From Streptomyces sp. NBC_01314 (GTDB lineage Bacteria > Actinomycetota > Actinomycetes > Streptomycetales > Streptomycetaceae), in contig NZ_CP108394.1 in the NCBI RefSeq assembly GCF_041435215.1, forward strand, positions 6,882,001 to 6,946,000: a stretch of 64,000 nt of DNA. Reading direction: 5' to 3'. The position numbers and the translations under genes are program-made. The notes beneath the pieces are model-generated. The model was given only the letters and a program-made list of their open reading frames with translations, made no database searches and was not told the origin of the DNA. Below are positions 1-8,900 of this stretch, one piece after another (position 1 is the stretch's first letter; every line of letters begins with the position of its first letter).

Positions 1-1849
1 CCGTATCCTCGCCGGCCGCCGCTACAACGAGGGCATGCACCAGGCGATCGAGGCGAAGGAAGGGGTGGACATCAAGGACGAGAACCAGACGCTCGCCACG
101 ATCACCCTGCAGAACTTCTTCCGCCTCTACAAGCGCCACGACCACAACGGCAAGGAACGGCCCGGCCTCTGTGGCATGACCGGTACGGCGATGACCGAGG
201 CCGCCGAGTTCCACCAGATCTACAAGCTCGGCGTCGTCCCGATCCCGACGAACCGGCCGATGGTCCGCAAGGACCAGTCCGACCTGATCTACCGCACCGA
301 GGTCGCGAAGTTCGAGGCGGTCGTCGACGACATCGTCGAGAAGCACGAGAAGGGCCAGCCGATCCTCGTCGGTACGACGTCGGTCGAGAAGTCCGAGTAC
401 CTGTCCCAGCAGCTGAGCAAGCGCGGTGTCCAGCACGAGGTGCTCAACGCCAAGCAGCACGACCGGGAGGCGACGATCGTCGCCCAGGCCGGCCGCAGGG
501 GCGCCGTGACCGTCGCCACCAACATGGCCGGCCGTGGTACGGACATCAAGCTCGGCGGCAACCCCGACGACCTCGCCGAGGCGGAGCTGCGTCAGCGTGG
601 TCTCGACCCCGAGGAACACATCGAGGAGTGGGCCCACGCCCTGCCCGAGGCCCTCACGAAGGCCGAGGCAGCGGTCAAGGCGGAGTTCGAGGAGGTCAAG
701 GAGCTCGGCGGGCTCTACGTCCTCGGCACCGAGCGGCACGAGTCCCGCCGTATCGACAACCAGCTGCGTGGTCGTTCCGGCCGTCAGGGCGACCCCGGCG
801 AGTCCCGTTTCTACCTGTCGCTGGGCGACGACCTGATGAGGCTCTTCAAGGCCCAGATGGTCGAGCGTGTGATGTCCATGGCGAACGTGCCGGACGACGT
901 CCCGATCGAGAACAAGATGGTCACCCGTGCGATCGCCTCCGCCCAGTCCCAGGTCGAGCAGCAGAACTTCGAGACCCGGAAGAACGTCCTCAAGTACGAC
1001 GAGGTCCTCAACCGGCAGCGCGAGGTCATCTACGGCGAGCGCCGCCGCGTCCTGGAGGGCGAGGACCTGCAGGAGCAGATCCAGCACTTCACGGACGACA
1101 CCATCGAGGCGTACATCACCGCCGAGACCGCCGAGGGCTTCGCCGAGGAGTGGGACCTCGACCGGCTGTGGGGTGCCTTCAAGCAGCTCTACCCGGTGAA
1201 GGTCACCGTCGATGAGCTGGAGGAGGCCGCCGGAGACCGGGCCGGGCTGACCGCCGAGTTCATCGCCGAGTCCATCAAGGACGACATCACCGAGCAGTAC
1301 CAGGCGCGTGAGACACAGCTCGGCTCCGAGATCATGCGTGAGCTCGAGCGCCGGGTCGTCCTCTCCGTGCTGGACCGCAAGTGGCGCGAGCACCTCTACG
1401 AGATGGACTACCTCCAGGAGGGCATCGGCCTGCGCGCGATGGCCCAGAAGGACCCGCTGGTCGAGTACCAGCGCGAGGGCTTCGACATGTTCACCGCCAT
1501 GATGGAGGGCATCAAGGAGGAGTCCGTCGGCTACCTGTTCAACCTGGAGGTCCAGGTCGAGCAGCAGGTCGAGGAGGTCCCGGTCGAGGACTCGAAGCCG
1601 TCCCTGGACAAGAGCGACGCGGTGCCGGCCCAGGCGGGTGCGTCCCGGCCGGAGATCCGCGCCAAGGGCCTGGAGGCCCCGCAGCGCCGTGACCGCCTCC
1701 ACTTCTCCGCGCCGACCGTCGACGGCGAGGGCGGCATCGTCGAGGGCGACCTGCCCGAGGACGAGCCCGTCCGCTCCGAGGCCGACGGCCTCACCCGCGC
1801 GGAGCGCCGCAAGCAGCAGGGGAAGACCAGCCGCCGCCGCAAGAAGTGA
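1..1849 (+). CDS. secA: SecA preprotein translocase ATPase, 5'-truncated by window edge
   Basis: Encodes the C-terminal ~615 residues of SecA, the motor ATPase that drives unfolded secretory proteins through SecYEG at the membrane. The frame is open from base 2, so the start and the NBD1 Walker motifs lie outside the window. Visible are NBD2 motif V ([13 protein letters not shown], bases ~521-559), motif VI ([13 protein letters not shown], ~761-799) and the helical scaffold region (from [13 protein letters not shown], ~910). The last ~100 residues are acidic and then basic, ending [12 protein letters not shown]. The Cys-rich zinc motif found at the C-terminus of many proteobacterial SecA proteins is absent. 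A strong stem-loop follows the stop. Identification is secure; only the truncation limits the entry. Confidence 0.98.
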   Translation, partial: RILAGRRYNEGMHQAIEAKEGVDIKDENQTLATITLQNFFRLYKRHDHNGKERPGLCGMTGTAMTEAAEFHQIYKLGVVPIPTNRPMVRKDQSDLIYRTEVAKFEAVVDDIVEKHEKGQPILVGTTSVEKSEYLSQQLSKRGVQHEVLNAKQHDREATIVAQAGRRGAVTVATNMAGRGTDIKLGGNPDDLAEAELRQRGLDPEEHIEEWAHALPEALTKAEAAVKAEFEEVKELGGLYVLGTERHESRRIDNQLRGRSGRQGDPGESRFYLSLGDDLMRLFKAQMVERVMSMANVPDDVPIENKMVTRAIASAQSQVEQQNFETRKNVLKYDEVLNRQREVIYGERRRVLEGEDLQEQIQHFTDDTIEAYITAETAEGFAEEWDLDRLWGAFKQLYPVKVTVDELEEAAGDRAGLTAEFIAESIKDDITEQYQARETQLGSEIMRELERRVVLSVLDRKWREHLYEMDYLQEGIGLRAMAQKDPLVEYQREGFDMFTAMMEGIKEESVGYLFNLEVQVEQQVEEVPVEDSKPSLDKSDAVPAQAGASRPEIRAKGLEAPQRRDRLHFSAPTVDGEGGIVEGDLPEDEPVRSEADGLTRAERRKQQGKTSRRRKK

Positions 1850-1934
1850 GGGTCGCTTCGACGAGGGCGCTCCGCGGCGGCGCTCGGCGAGGTCGCTCGC
1901 CGGGCGAGCGGTGAAGCACGAGCAATGAGACGGT

Positions 1935-1968
1935 GAAGGGCCGGGCATCTTCGGGTGTCCGGCCCTTC
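1935..1968 (+). terminator. stem-loop terminator after secA
   Basis: The arms GAAGGGCCGG (1935-1944) and CCGGCCCTTC (1959-1968) pair perfectly, and three inner pairs extend the stem to 13 bp around an 8-nt loop. It lies 86 bp past the secA stop and before the 3' end of the convergent gene at 2103. No U-tract follows, as is usual in Streptomyces. Confidence 0.8.
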
Positions 1969-2102
1969 GTGCGTCGCGGGGGCGTAGACGGTCAGCTGGC
2001 CAGGGGGCCAGGGTGGGCAGGTGGCGTGGCTGTGGGTGGGTGCTTCGGGGGCGTCGGCGCGGTACGGCCGGGTGGGGCGGTTCTTCGGGGGTGGGTGGTC
2101 GT

Positions 2103-2645
2103 TCAGTCGTCGTTCGGGTGGGGGAGCCTCGGGCCGCCGAGTTCCACCGCTGTGCAGCGCCAGCGGTGGTCGGGGCCGTGTTCCAGGCGGAAGGCCATGG
2201 CGCGGAGGCGGTCGCCGGCGCCGATGCGGGCGAAGACCTCCAGAGCGCCCGGACCTGCCACGTAGTAGCCGATGTCGCGGACGACGGGGTGGGCGCCGTG
2301 AGGAGTGCGCAGGGTGCCGTGTTCGGCCAGCCAGGCCAGTTCGTCGTAGGCCCTCCCCGCGGTGTGGCGCAGCATGCTGTGGACCGGGCGCCGGCCGCTC
2401 AGCACGGCGAGGAGGAGGTCGGCGAAGCGGTCGGTGGGACGGGGGTGGGGGACGGGCCCGGCGAGGGGTGCCGTGGGCGCCGTGCGGGGCGGGGGCGGCG
2501 TCGCGGGTGCTGTGGACCGGGGCGTGGACGGGCGGCCCCCTCCCGGGGTCGTGCGGGCCGGGGTGCGGCCGGGGCGGCGGGTGTCGTGGCGGACGGGTGG
2601 GCGGGTGCCGGGGTCGCGCCTGGTCCTGGTCATGACCTTGTTCAT
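2103..2645 (-). CDS. Rv3235-family conserved actinobacterial protein
   Basis: A 180-residue protein of unknown function. The first ~90 residues are Pro/Arg/Thr-rich and probably disordered. The C-terminal ~90 residues form a compact conserved-looking domain: DRFADLLLAVLSGRRPVHSM, then YDELAWLAEHG, VRDIGYYVAGPGALEVFAR and a final RLEHGPDHRWRCTAVELG. This pattern matches my memory of the Rv3235 family, which sits close to secA in actinobacteria, and the same proximity is seen here. I chose the start at 2645 because a GGGGA lies 6-7 nt upstream. The frame stays open to 2774, and an ATG at 2633 is an alternative. No signal peptide or membrane segment is seen. The gene converges on secA. Confidence 0.75.
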   Translation of the reverse strand: MNKVMTRTRRDPGTRPPVRHDTRRPGRTPARTTPGGGRPSTPRSTAPATPPPPRTAPTAPLAGPVPHPRPTDRFADLLLAVLSGRRPVHSMLRHTAGRAYDELAWLAEHGTLRTPHGAHPVVRDIGYYVAGPGALEVFARIGAGDRLRAMAFRLEHGPDHRWRCTAVELGGPRLPHPNDD

Positions 2646-3019
2646 CGGAAATCCCCGTTCGTCGGTGAGGCCGCGGATACCAGTCGGTAACTTGGTGATG
2701 GGGATCTTGTACGAGGCCGGAGGGGGCCGTGGCAAGGAAGCGCGGGGGGTCGCGGGGGGCCGCGGAATGTTCACCTATCAGGGTGACGGTGAGGGGGTTC
2801 GGGCCCGGCGGGGCGGGGGTGTACCGGGTGAGACGGCGGGCCCGGGGTGGACGCGTCCGGAGGGTTGGGCGGGGACTCGAAAGGGGACGCCCGCACGTAT
2901 CCTGAAGGCCCTCCGGAGGCTTCGCGGGGACCTCTGCGGCGAACCGAGACGCATCGCTGGGCCGAACCGCCGAAACTCTCCGAGGCTCTCCGAGATCACG
3001 ACTACGAAAGCGGCCTGCC
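2646..3019. other. divergent intergenic region, 374 bp
   Basis: Lies between two divergently oriented small genes and should carry both promoters. I see no clear -35/-10 pair, no tRNA and no convincing ORF; the reading frames here have poor third-position bias. A CTCCGAGGCTCTCCGAG direct duplication (CTCCGAG) at ~2979-2995 is the only local structure noted. Confidence 0.4.
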
Positions 3020-3535
3020 ATGCGCGTCTACGTCCCCCTGACCCTTCCCGGGCTCGCCGAGGCGTACAAGACGGGTGAGCTGGGGGAGGGGGCGTTCGTC
3101 GCGTACGCCGTCACGCCGGCTCTGCGGGAGTGGTATCTGTCCGACGACGTCGAGGAGCTGGAGTACGCGGCGCTGAACCGGGCGGCGCTCGCGTCGCTGC
3201 GGCTGGTGGCCGTGGATCCGAGGGCTGCCCGGCGGCGGGTCGTCGTGGCCGTGGACGTGGCCGACCAGGACGCGGTGGCCGATCCCGACCGGGGGCTCGA
3301 TCCGGTGGCGCTCGGGGAAGTACGGGTGGCCGGGCCGGTGTCGTTGGGCAAGGCCGCGGCCGTGCATGTCGACTCGGCGGAGGCCGAGGGGGAGGTGGGG
3401 GAGGCCGCGGACGCGTTGGGGGCGGCGGATCAGGGGGATGACGACGCGCAGTTCATCGTGGACGGGGCGGACGATCACGAGTTGCTCTGGTACGCGACGC
3501 AGGAGATTCCCAACCTGGTGGGGTTGGGGGGCTGA
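3020..3535 (+). CDS. DUF6912-like conserved protein
   Basis: A 171-residue acidic protein of unknown function, resembling the actinobacterial family I know as DUF6912. It opens MRVYVPLTLPGLAEAY, followed by AVTPALREWYLSDDVEELEY and a beta-rich middle (ARRRVVVAVDVAD). It ends with the family-typical HELLWYATQEIPNLV. Residues ~120-145 form an Asp/Glu/Ala-rich spacer. No signal peptide or transmembrane segment is visible, so it is probably cytoplasmic. No strong Shine-Dalgarno sequence precedes the ATG. The position next to the Rv3235-like gene and secA is typical of Streptomyces, but no function can be deduced. Confidence 0.75.
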   Translation: MRVYVPLTLPGLAEAYKTGELGEGAFVAYAVTPALREWYLSDDVEELEYAALNRAALASLRLVAVDPRAARRRVVVAVDVADQDAVADPDRGLDPVALGEVRVAGPVSLGKAAAVHVDSAEAEGEVGEAADALGAADQGDDDAQFIVDGADDHELLWYATQEIPNLVGLGG

Positions 3536-3972
3536 CCGCACCGCGGCGCTGCTCGCACCCCGGCGGGGTTGGTAGCTGCTCGCCAAGGAGTGTGTATGAG
3601 GTCGAGTTGGCTCGATGGTGTGGTGGTCGGTTTCCGGGCTTGCGGTGTCCTGGGCCGTTCGGGTTGGCGTGATTGCGCGATCCGGGACGCTGGGTACGGC
3701 GTCAGTGTGCGGGCCCTTGTTTCACCGGTGTGATGGTTCAGGGCCTCCCCGTCGCCTCTGGCCGTACTTACATGGCCAGGTCGCGCAGGGCTGTGTCCAT
3801 CAGCGGCCTCCGGGCCCGGACCACGCACAGGACCCGGGCCCGGACCACGCACAGGATGCGTGTCGCCACCCGGGGTCGAGTACGCCGGGGACCAGCTCGC
3901 CCAGGACCGTTCGGGGCGCGCGGCTGAACGGACCAACCCCCGCTCAGTCCACAGGAACGGTACGTTCTGGGT
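3536..3972. other. intergenic region, 437 bp, with a 24-bp duplication
   Basis: No ORF with Streptomyces-like codon bias is visible. The region holds a tandem duplication at 3811-3856 and ends with a -10-like TACGTT placed for leaderless transcription of the HAD gene. Nothing else is recognised. Confidence 0.5.
3811..3856. repeat. 24-bp tandem duplication
   Basis: A 22-bp unit beginning CGGGCCCGGACCACGCACAG occurs at 3811-3832 and again at 3835-3856, 24 bp apart. The two copies are identical in those 22 bases. It lies in non-coding DNA about 120-160 bp upstream of the HAD gene. Confidence 0.85.
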
Positions 3973-3973
3973 A
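3961..3973 (+). promoter_or_regulatory. leaderless-type -10 element of the HAD gene
   Basis: TACGTT (3961-3966) fits the Streptomyces TAnnnT -10 and is followed by six bases and then the ATG at 3973. Transcription would begin at or near the start codon, consistent with the lack of a clear Shine-Dalgarno. No good -35 is seen. Confidence 0.45.
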
Positions 3974-4641
3974 TGGGGATGAACGGAGTCGGGGCACATA
4001 TCGTCTGGGACTGGAACGGGACCTTGTTCCATGACAACGAGGCGATCATCGGGGCGACGAACGCGGCGTTCGCGGAGTTGGGGATCGAGGCGATCACGCT
4101 GGAGCGGTACCGGGAGCTGTACTGCGTGCCGGTGCCGAAGTTCTATGAGCGGTTGATCGGGCGGCTGCCCACGGACGAGGAGTGGGAGGCCATGGACGTG
4201 GTCTTCCACCGGTACTACTCGGAGCACCGGGTCGCCTGTGGGCTGACCGACGGTGTGCCGGGACTGCTCACGCAGTGGCTCTCGGCGGGGCGCAGTCAGT
4301 CGATCCTCAGCATGTACGAGCATGAGGAACTGGTCCCGCTGGTCCGGGAGTTCGGGATCGAGCCGCACTTCGTCCGGGTCGACGGGCGGACCGGGCCCTC
4401 CGGGGGCAGCAAGGCCGAGCACATGGTGCGGCATCTGCGCCGGCTCGTGGGCGTGGAGCCGAGACGGACCGTCGTGATCGGGGATGCCGCCGATGACGCC
4501 GTCGCCGCCCGGCACGTGGGAGCGCAGGCCGTGCTCTACACCGGGGGCTCCCACAGCAGGGCCAGCCTGGAGTGGGTCGGGGTGCCCGTCGTGGACACCC
4601 TGGAGGAGGCCGTCGCGGAGGCCGAGCGGCTGGCCGCGTAG
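3973..4641 (+). CDS. HAD-superfamily hydrolase (phosphatase-like)
   Basis: A 222-residue HAD phosphatase. Motif I reads VWDWNGTL: Asp13 is the expected nucleophile, but the second Asp of the usual DxDGT is Asn15, a variant seen in part of the Gph/PGMase-like families. Motif II is in ILSMYEH (Ser), motif III a Lys in GGSKAEHM, and motif IV VVIGDAADDAVAAR supplies the Mg-binding Asp pair. A helical cap lies between motifs I and II (residues ~22-90). It is probably a cytoplasmic small-molecule phosphomonoesterase; the substrate is unknown. The start is either ATG 3973 or ATG 3979; I prefer the first because of the -10 spacing. The gene converges on the PfpI gene, with a C-rich 166-bp gap between them. 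Confidence 0.85.
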   Translation: MGMNGVGAHIVWDWNGTLFHDNEAIIGATNAAFAELGIEAITLERYRELYCVPVPKFYERLIGRLPTDEEWEAMDVVFHRYYSEHRVACGLTDGVPGLLTQWLSAGRSQSILSMYEHEELVPLVREFGIEPHFVRVDGRTGPSGGSKAEHMVRHLRRLVGVEPRRTVVIGDAADDAVAARHVGAQAVLYTGGSHSRASLEWVGVPVVDTLEEAVAEAERLAA

Positions 4642-4807
4642 CGGTCAGCACCCTCCGCACCCCTCCCTGCCGCACCCTCCCTGCCCGCACCCATGTCCTC
4701 CCGGACCCCTGCCCGCACGCACCCCCGCCGCACGCACGCACCCCTGCCCGCCCCGCCGCGCCTCCTGCCCGCCCCGCCTCCCGCACGCCTCCTGCTCACC
4801 CCGCCCC

Positions 4808-5374
4808 TTACGTCACCGGCGCCTTCGCCCGCAGCACCGTCAGGAACTCGCGCATCCAGCTGGAGTGGTCCGGCCAGGCGCGGGCGGAGACGAGGGTGCC
4901 GTCGACGACGGTCTCGGCGTCCTGGAAGGTGGCACCGGCGGCCTGCATGTCGAGTTCGAGGGCGGGGTACGCGGTGACGCGGCGGCCGTGCAGGGCGTCC
5001 ACGGCGGCGGTGAGCAGCGGCCCGTGGCAGATCTGGGCGACCGGCTTGTCGGTGTCGAAGAAGGACTTGAGGATCTTGCGCAGCTCGGGGTCGTTGCGCA
5101 GGTACTCCGGGGCCCGGCCGCCGGGGACCACGACGGCGACGTACTGGCCGGGGTCGACCTCGGAGAAGGCCAGGTCGGCGGGCCAGGTGTAGCCGGGCTT
5201 CTCGGTGTAGGTGTCGTAGCCCGGTTCGAAGTCGTGGACGACGAACCGGAGCTTCTTGCGGCTGGGGGCGGCGATATGGACGTCGTACCCCTCCTCGCGG
5301 AGGCGTTGGTAGGGGTACAGGACCTCCAGTGACTCCGCCGCGTCGCCGGTCACGATCAGGATCTTGGGCGTCAT
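4808..5374 (-). CDS. DJ-1/PfpI family protein (class I glutamine-amidotransferase-like)
   Basis: A 188-residue DJ-1/PfpI protein. It starts MTPKILIVTGDAAESLE, where the Glu of AESLE corresponds to the conserved acidic partner of the nucleophile. The nucleophile elbow is QICHGPLL (Cys near residue 115), followed by RRVTAYPALE. Members act as deglycases, chaperones or proteases on diverse substrates; which applies here cannot be told. The start at 5374 has AGGGGAG eight bases upstream, so the 22-residue longer reading to 5440 is not favoured. No signal peptide is seen. The gene is divergent from the glutamate dehydrogenase leader and convergent with the HAD gene. Confidence 0.88.
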   Translation of the reverse strand: MTPKILIVTGDAAESLEVLYPYQRLREEGYDVHIAAPSRKKLRFVVHDFEPGYDTYTEKPGYTWPADLAFSEVDPGQYVAVVVPGGRAPEYLRNDPELRKILKSFFDTDKPVAQICHGPLLTAAVDALHGRRVTAYPALELDMQAAGATFQDAETVVDGTLVSARAWPDHSSWMREFLTVLRAKAPVT

Positions 5375-5592
5375 GGTGGGGCTCCCCTCGGTACCGCAGG
5401 GCTTCCTTCGCCAGGCTATGGCTTCCTGGGCAACGTGCATCCGGGGTGAGGGTTTGCCAAGGGGGTGGGCGGATTCAGGGTCCGGCGAAAGCGCGTATAA
5501 GCTCGGTTGCGCGGAGGTAAGCTCAAAAGTGCGCGATGGGTACTGTGCAGAACGTCAAAGTTCTACCCCCTGTTTTGTACACATACGGCTCA

Positions 5593-5629
5593 TGACGTGC
5601 CCCCCGTCCGGAGGGATAGCCTTGTGGCG
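5593..5629 (+). promoter_or_regulatory. candidate gdhB promoter
   Basis: TGACGT (5593-5598) and TAGCCT (5617-5622) are 18 bp apart, and a GTG occurs 7 nt beyond the -10 at 5629. This fits a housekeeping-type Streptomyces promoter starting near 5629. Whether it makes the gdhB leader or a short leaderless ORF is open. Confidence 0.4.
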
Positions 5630-5647
5630 TGATCAGCGCGATAGCTC

Positions 5648-5754
5648 GCGGGGACGCTGTCGTCCCCGCCCCGCGCCCGGTGACCACGGACGACATCCGT
5701 GGCCGGGCGGCGGTCGCTGGTCCTCGCGGGCGGGAGGGAGCCACCAGGGCTCCC
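5648..5754 (+). promoter_or_regulatory. three consecutive hairpins in the gdhB leader
   Basis: GCGGGGACG/CGTCCCCGC (5648-5669, 9-bp stem, 4-nt loop), CCACGGA/TCCGTGG (5684-5702, 7 bp, 5-nt loop) and GGGAGCC/GGCTCCC (5736-5754, 7 bp, 5-nt loop) are all perfect. I recognise no known riboswitch class. Confidence 0.45.
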
Positions 5755-5968
5755 GGGACGCCGGGTACACCCACTGGTCGGACGGTGCCGAGAGCAGCGT
5801 CACATCCGGTTCGGGTACCGAAAATGGCTGATTACCCCCCGCTCATCTCACCCTGCGGCATAGCGTCGAAGCAGACCGGACACCCCGTGTCGTGGCGGCG
5901 CGTCGGAGGGAACGAGTTCGTACTTCCTTCTACGTCTCGCAACGGCGCGCGACAGGAGCCAGAGGACA

Positions 5969-8900
5969 ATGCAGACCAAGCTGGACGAAGCCAAGGCCGA
6001 GCTGCTCGAACGGGCCGCCCGGGTAGCTGAGAACAGCCCGGTCGGGGGGTATCTACCGACTGGGACGACGAGCGAGAGTACGTCCGGCATCCCGGACCAC
6101 GACACCGTGCTCGCGTTCCTCCAGCGCTACTACCTGCACACCGCCCCGGAGGACCTGAGCGGCCGCGACCCGGTCGACATCTTCGGAGCCGCCCACTCCC
6201 ACTACCGCCTGGCCGAGAACCGCCCCCAGGGCACGGCCAACGTGCGGGTCCACACCCCGACCGTCGAGGAGAACGGCTGGACGTGCAGCCACTCCGTCGT
6301 CGAGGTCGTCACCGACGACATGCCCTTCCTCGTCGACTCCGTGACCAACGAGCTGTCACGGCAGGGGCGCGGCATCCATGTCGTCATCCACCCGCAGGTC
6401 GTCGTACGACGGGACGTCACGGGCAAGCTCGTCGAGCTGGTCATCGAGCCGGCCGCCGTCGCCGCGGCGGCCGCGGCCGTGGCCGCCGGTGAGACGCTGC
6501 CGCACGACGCGCACATCGAGTCCTGGATCCACGTGGAGATGGACCGCGAGACGGACCGGGCGGACCTCAAGCAGATCAACAACGATCTGCTGCGCGTCCT
6601 GTCCGACGTCCGCGAGGCCGTCGAGGACTGGGAGAAGATGCGGGACGCGGCGGTCCGTATCGCCGACGGGCTGCCCGCCGAGAACACCGCCGACGACCTG
6701 CGCGAACAGGAGGTGGAGGAGGCCCGCGAGCTGCTGCGCTGGCTCGCCGACGACCACTTCACCTTCCTGGGGTTCAGGGAGTACGAGCTGCGGGAGGACG
6801 ACTCGCTCGCCGCCGTCGCCGGCACCGGCCTCGGCATCCTGCGCTCCGACCCGCACCACGCCGGGCACGACCACCACCCCGTCAGCTCCTCCTTCGAGCG
6901 GCTGCCGGCCGATGCCCGCGCCAAGGCCCGTGAGCACAAGCTCCTCGTCCTGACGAAGGCCAACAGCCGGGCCACCGTCCACCGGCCGTCCTACCTCGAC
7001 TACGTGGGCGTGAAGAAGTTCGACGCCGAGGGGAACGTGGTCGGTGAGCGGCGCTTCCTCGGACTGTTCTCCTCGGCCGCCTACACCGAGTCCGTGCGCC
7101 GGGTGCCCGTCGTCCGCCGCAAGGTCGACGACGTCCTGAGGGGGGCCGGGTTCTCGCCCAACAGCCACGACGGGCGCGACCTGCTCCAGATCCTGGAGAC
7201 CTACCCGCGCGACGAACTGTTCCAGACCCCGGCCGACGAACTGCGGGCCATCGTCACCTCCGTGCTCTACCTCCAGGAGCGCCGGCGGCTGCGGCTCTAC
7301 CTCCGCCAGGACGAGTACGGGCGTTACTACTCCGCCCTCGTCTACCTCCCGCGCGACCGCTACACCACCGGCGTACGCCTCAGGATCATCGACATCCTGA
7401 AGGAGGAACTGGGCGGCATCAGCGTCGACTTCACCGCCATGAACACCGAGTCGATCCTCTCCCGGCTGCACTTCGTGGTCCGCGTCCAGCCGGGCACCGA
7501 ACTGCCGCATCTCAGCGACGCCGACAAGGACCGCCTCGAGGCCAAGCTGGTGGAGGCCGCCCGGTCCTGGTCGGACGGGTTCGCCGAGGCGCTCAACGCC
7601 GAGGTCGGCGAGGAGCGGGCCGCCGAACTGCTGCGCCGGTACGCGAACGCCATCCCCGAGGGGTACAAGGCCGACCACAACCCCCGCTCGGCCGTCGCGG
7701 ACCTCGTCCGCCTCGAAGCGCTGAAGCAGGACGAGGACTTCGAGCTCAGCCTGTACGAGCCGGTGGGCGCCGCGCCCGACGAGCGCCGCTTCAAGATCTA
7801 CCGCAAGGGCGGCTCCGTCTCCCTCTCCGCGGTGCTGCCCGTCCTCAACCGCATCGGCGTCGAGGTCATCGACGAACGGCCGTACGAGCTGCGCTGCGCG
7901 GACCGGACGACCGCGTGGATCTACGACTTCGGGCTGCGCATGCCCAGGCCGCAGGCCGGCAGTGTGGACTACGCCGGGGACGACGCCCGGGAGCGGGTGC
8001 AGGAGACCTTCGCCGCGACCTGGACCGGGCAGGCCGAGAACGACGGGTTCAACTCGCTCGTGCTGAGCGCGGGCCTCACCTGGCGGCAGGCCATGGTGCT
8101 GCGCGCGTACGCCAAGTACCTGCGGCAGGCAGGGTCCACCTTCAGCCAGGACTACATGGAGGACACCCTCCGCAACAACGTCCACACCACCCGGCTGCTC
8201 GTGTCGCTGTTCGAGGCGCGGATGTCGCCGGACCGGCAGCGGGCGGGCCGGGAGATCGTCGACGCGCTCCTCGAAGAGGTCGACGCGGCGCTCGACCAGG
8301 TGGCGAGCCTCGACGAGGACCGGATCCTGCGGTCCTTCCTGACGGTCATCAAGGCGACGCTGCGCACGAACTTCTTCCAGGAGGCGGCCGGCGGCAAGCC
8401 GCACGACTACGTCTCCATGAAGTTCGACCCGCAGGTCATCCCGGACCTGCCGGCACCGCGTCCGGCGTACGAGATCTGGGTGTACTCGCCGCGGGTCGAG
8501 GGCGTGCACCTGCGGTTCGGGAAGGTCGCCCGCGGCGGGCTGCGCTGGTCGGACCGGCGGGAGGACTTCCGGACCGAGATCCTGGGCCTGGTCAAGGCGC
8601 AGATGGTCAAGAACACCGTCATCGTGCCCGTCGGAGCCAAGGGCGGCTTCGTCGCCAAGCAGCTGCCCGACCCGTCGGTGGACCGGGACGCGTGGCTGGC
8701 CGAGGGCATCCGGAGCTACAAGACCTTCATCTCCGCGCTGCTCGACATCACCGACAACATGGTCGCGGGCGAGGTCGTACCGCCGTCGGACGTCGTACGG
8801 CACGACGAGGACGACACGTATCTCGTCGTCGCCGCCGACAAGGGCACCGCGACCTTCTCCGACATCGCCAACGGGGTCGCCGAGAACTACAACTTCTGGC

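Larger units (their letters stand above)
5375..5968. other. 594-bp divergent leader region upstream of gdhB
   Basis: Non-coding DNA between the PfpI gene and gdhB. It contains a promoter candidate at 5593-5622 and three successive hairpins (5648-5669, 5684-5702, 5736-5754). The putative transcript would have a ~340-nt leader. An overlapping frame 5629-6030 is open but loses third-position bias after ~35 codons. Confidence 0.5.

Noticed and set aside
4642..4807. C-rich tract between HAD and PfpI genes as a coding or CRISPR element
   Set aside because: It is irregular CCCGCAC-type low-complexity DNA with no open frame of merit and no regular spacing.
5629..6030. A 133-residue protein gene upstream of gdhB
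   Set aside because: Only the first ~35 codons show good third-position bias and it overlaps gdhB; kept only as a possible leader ORF in the findings.
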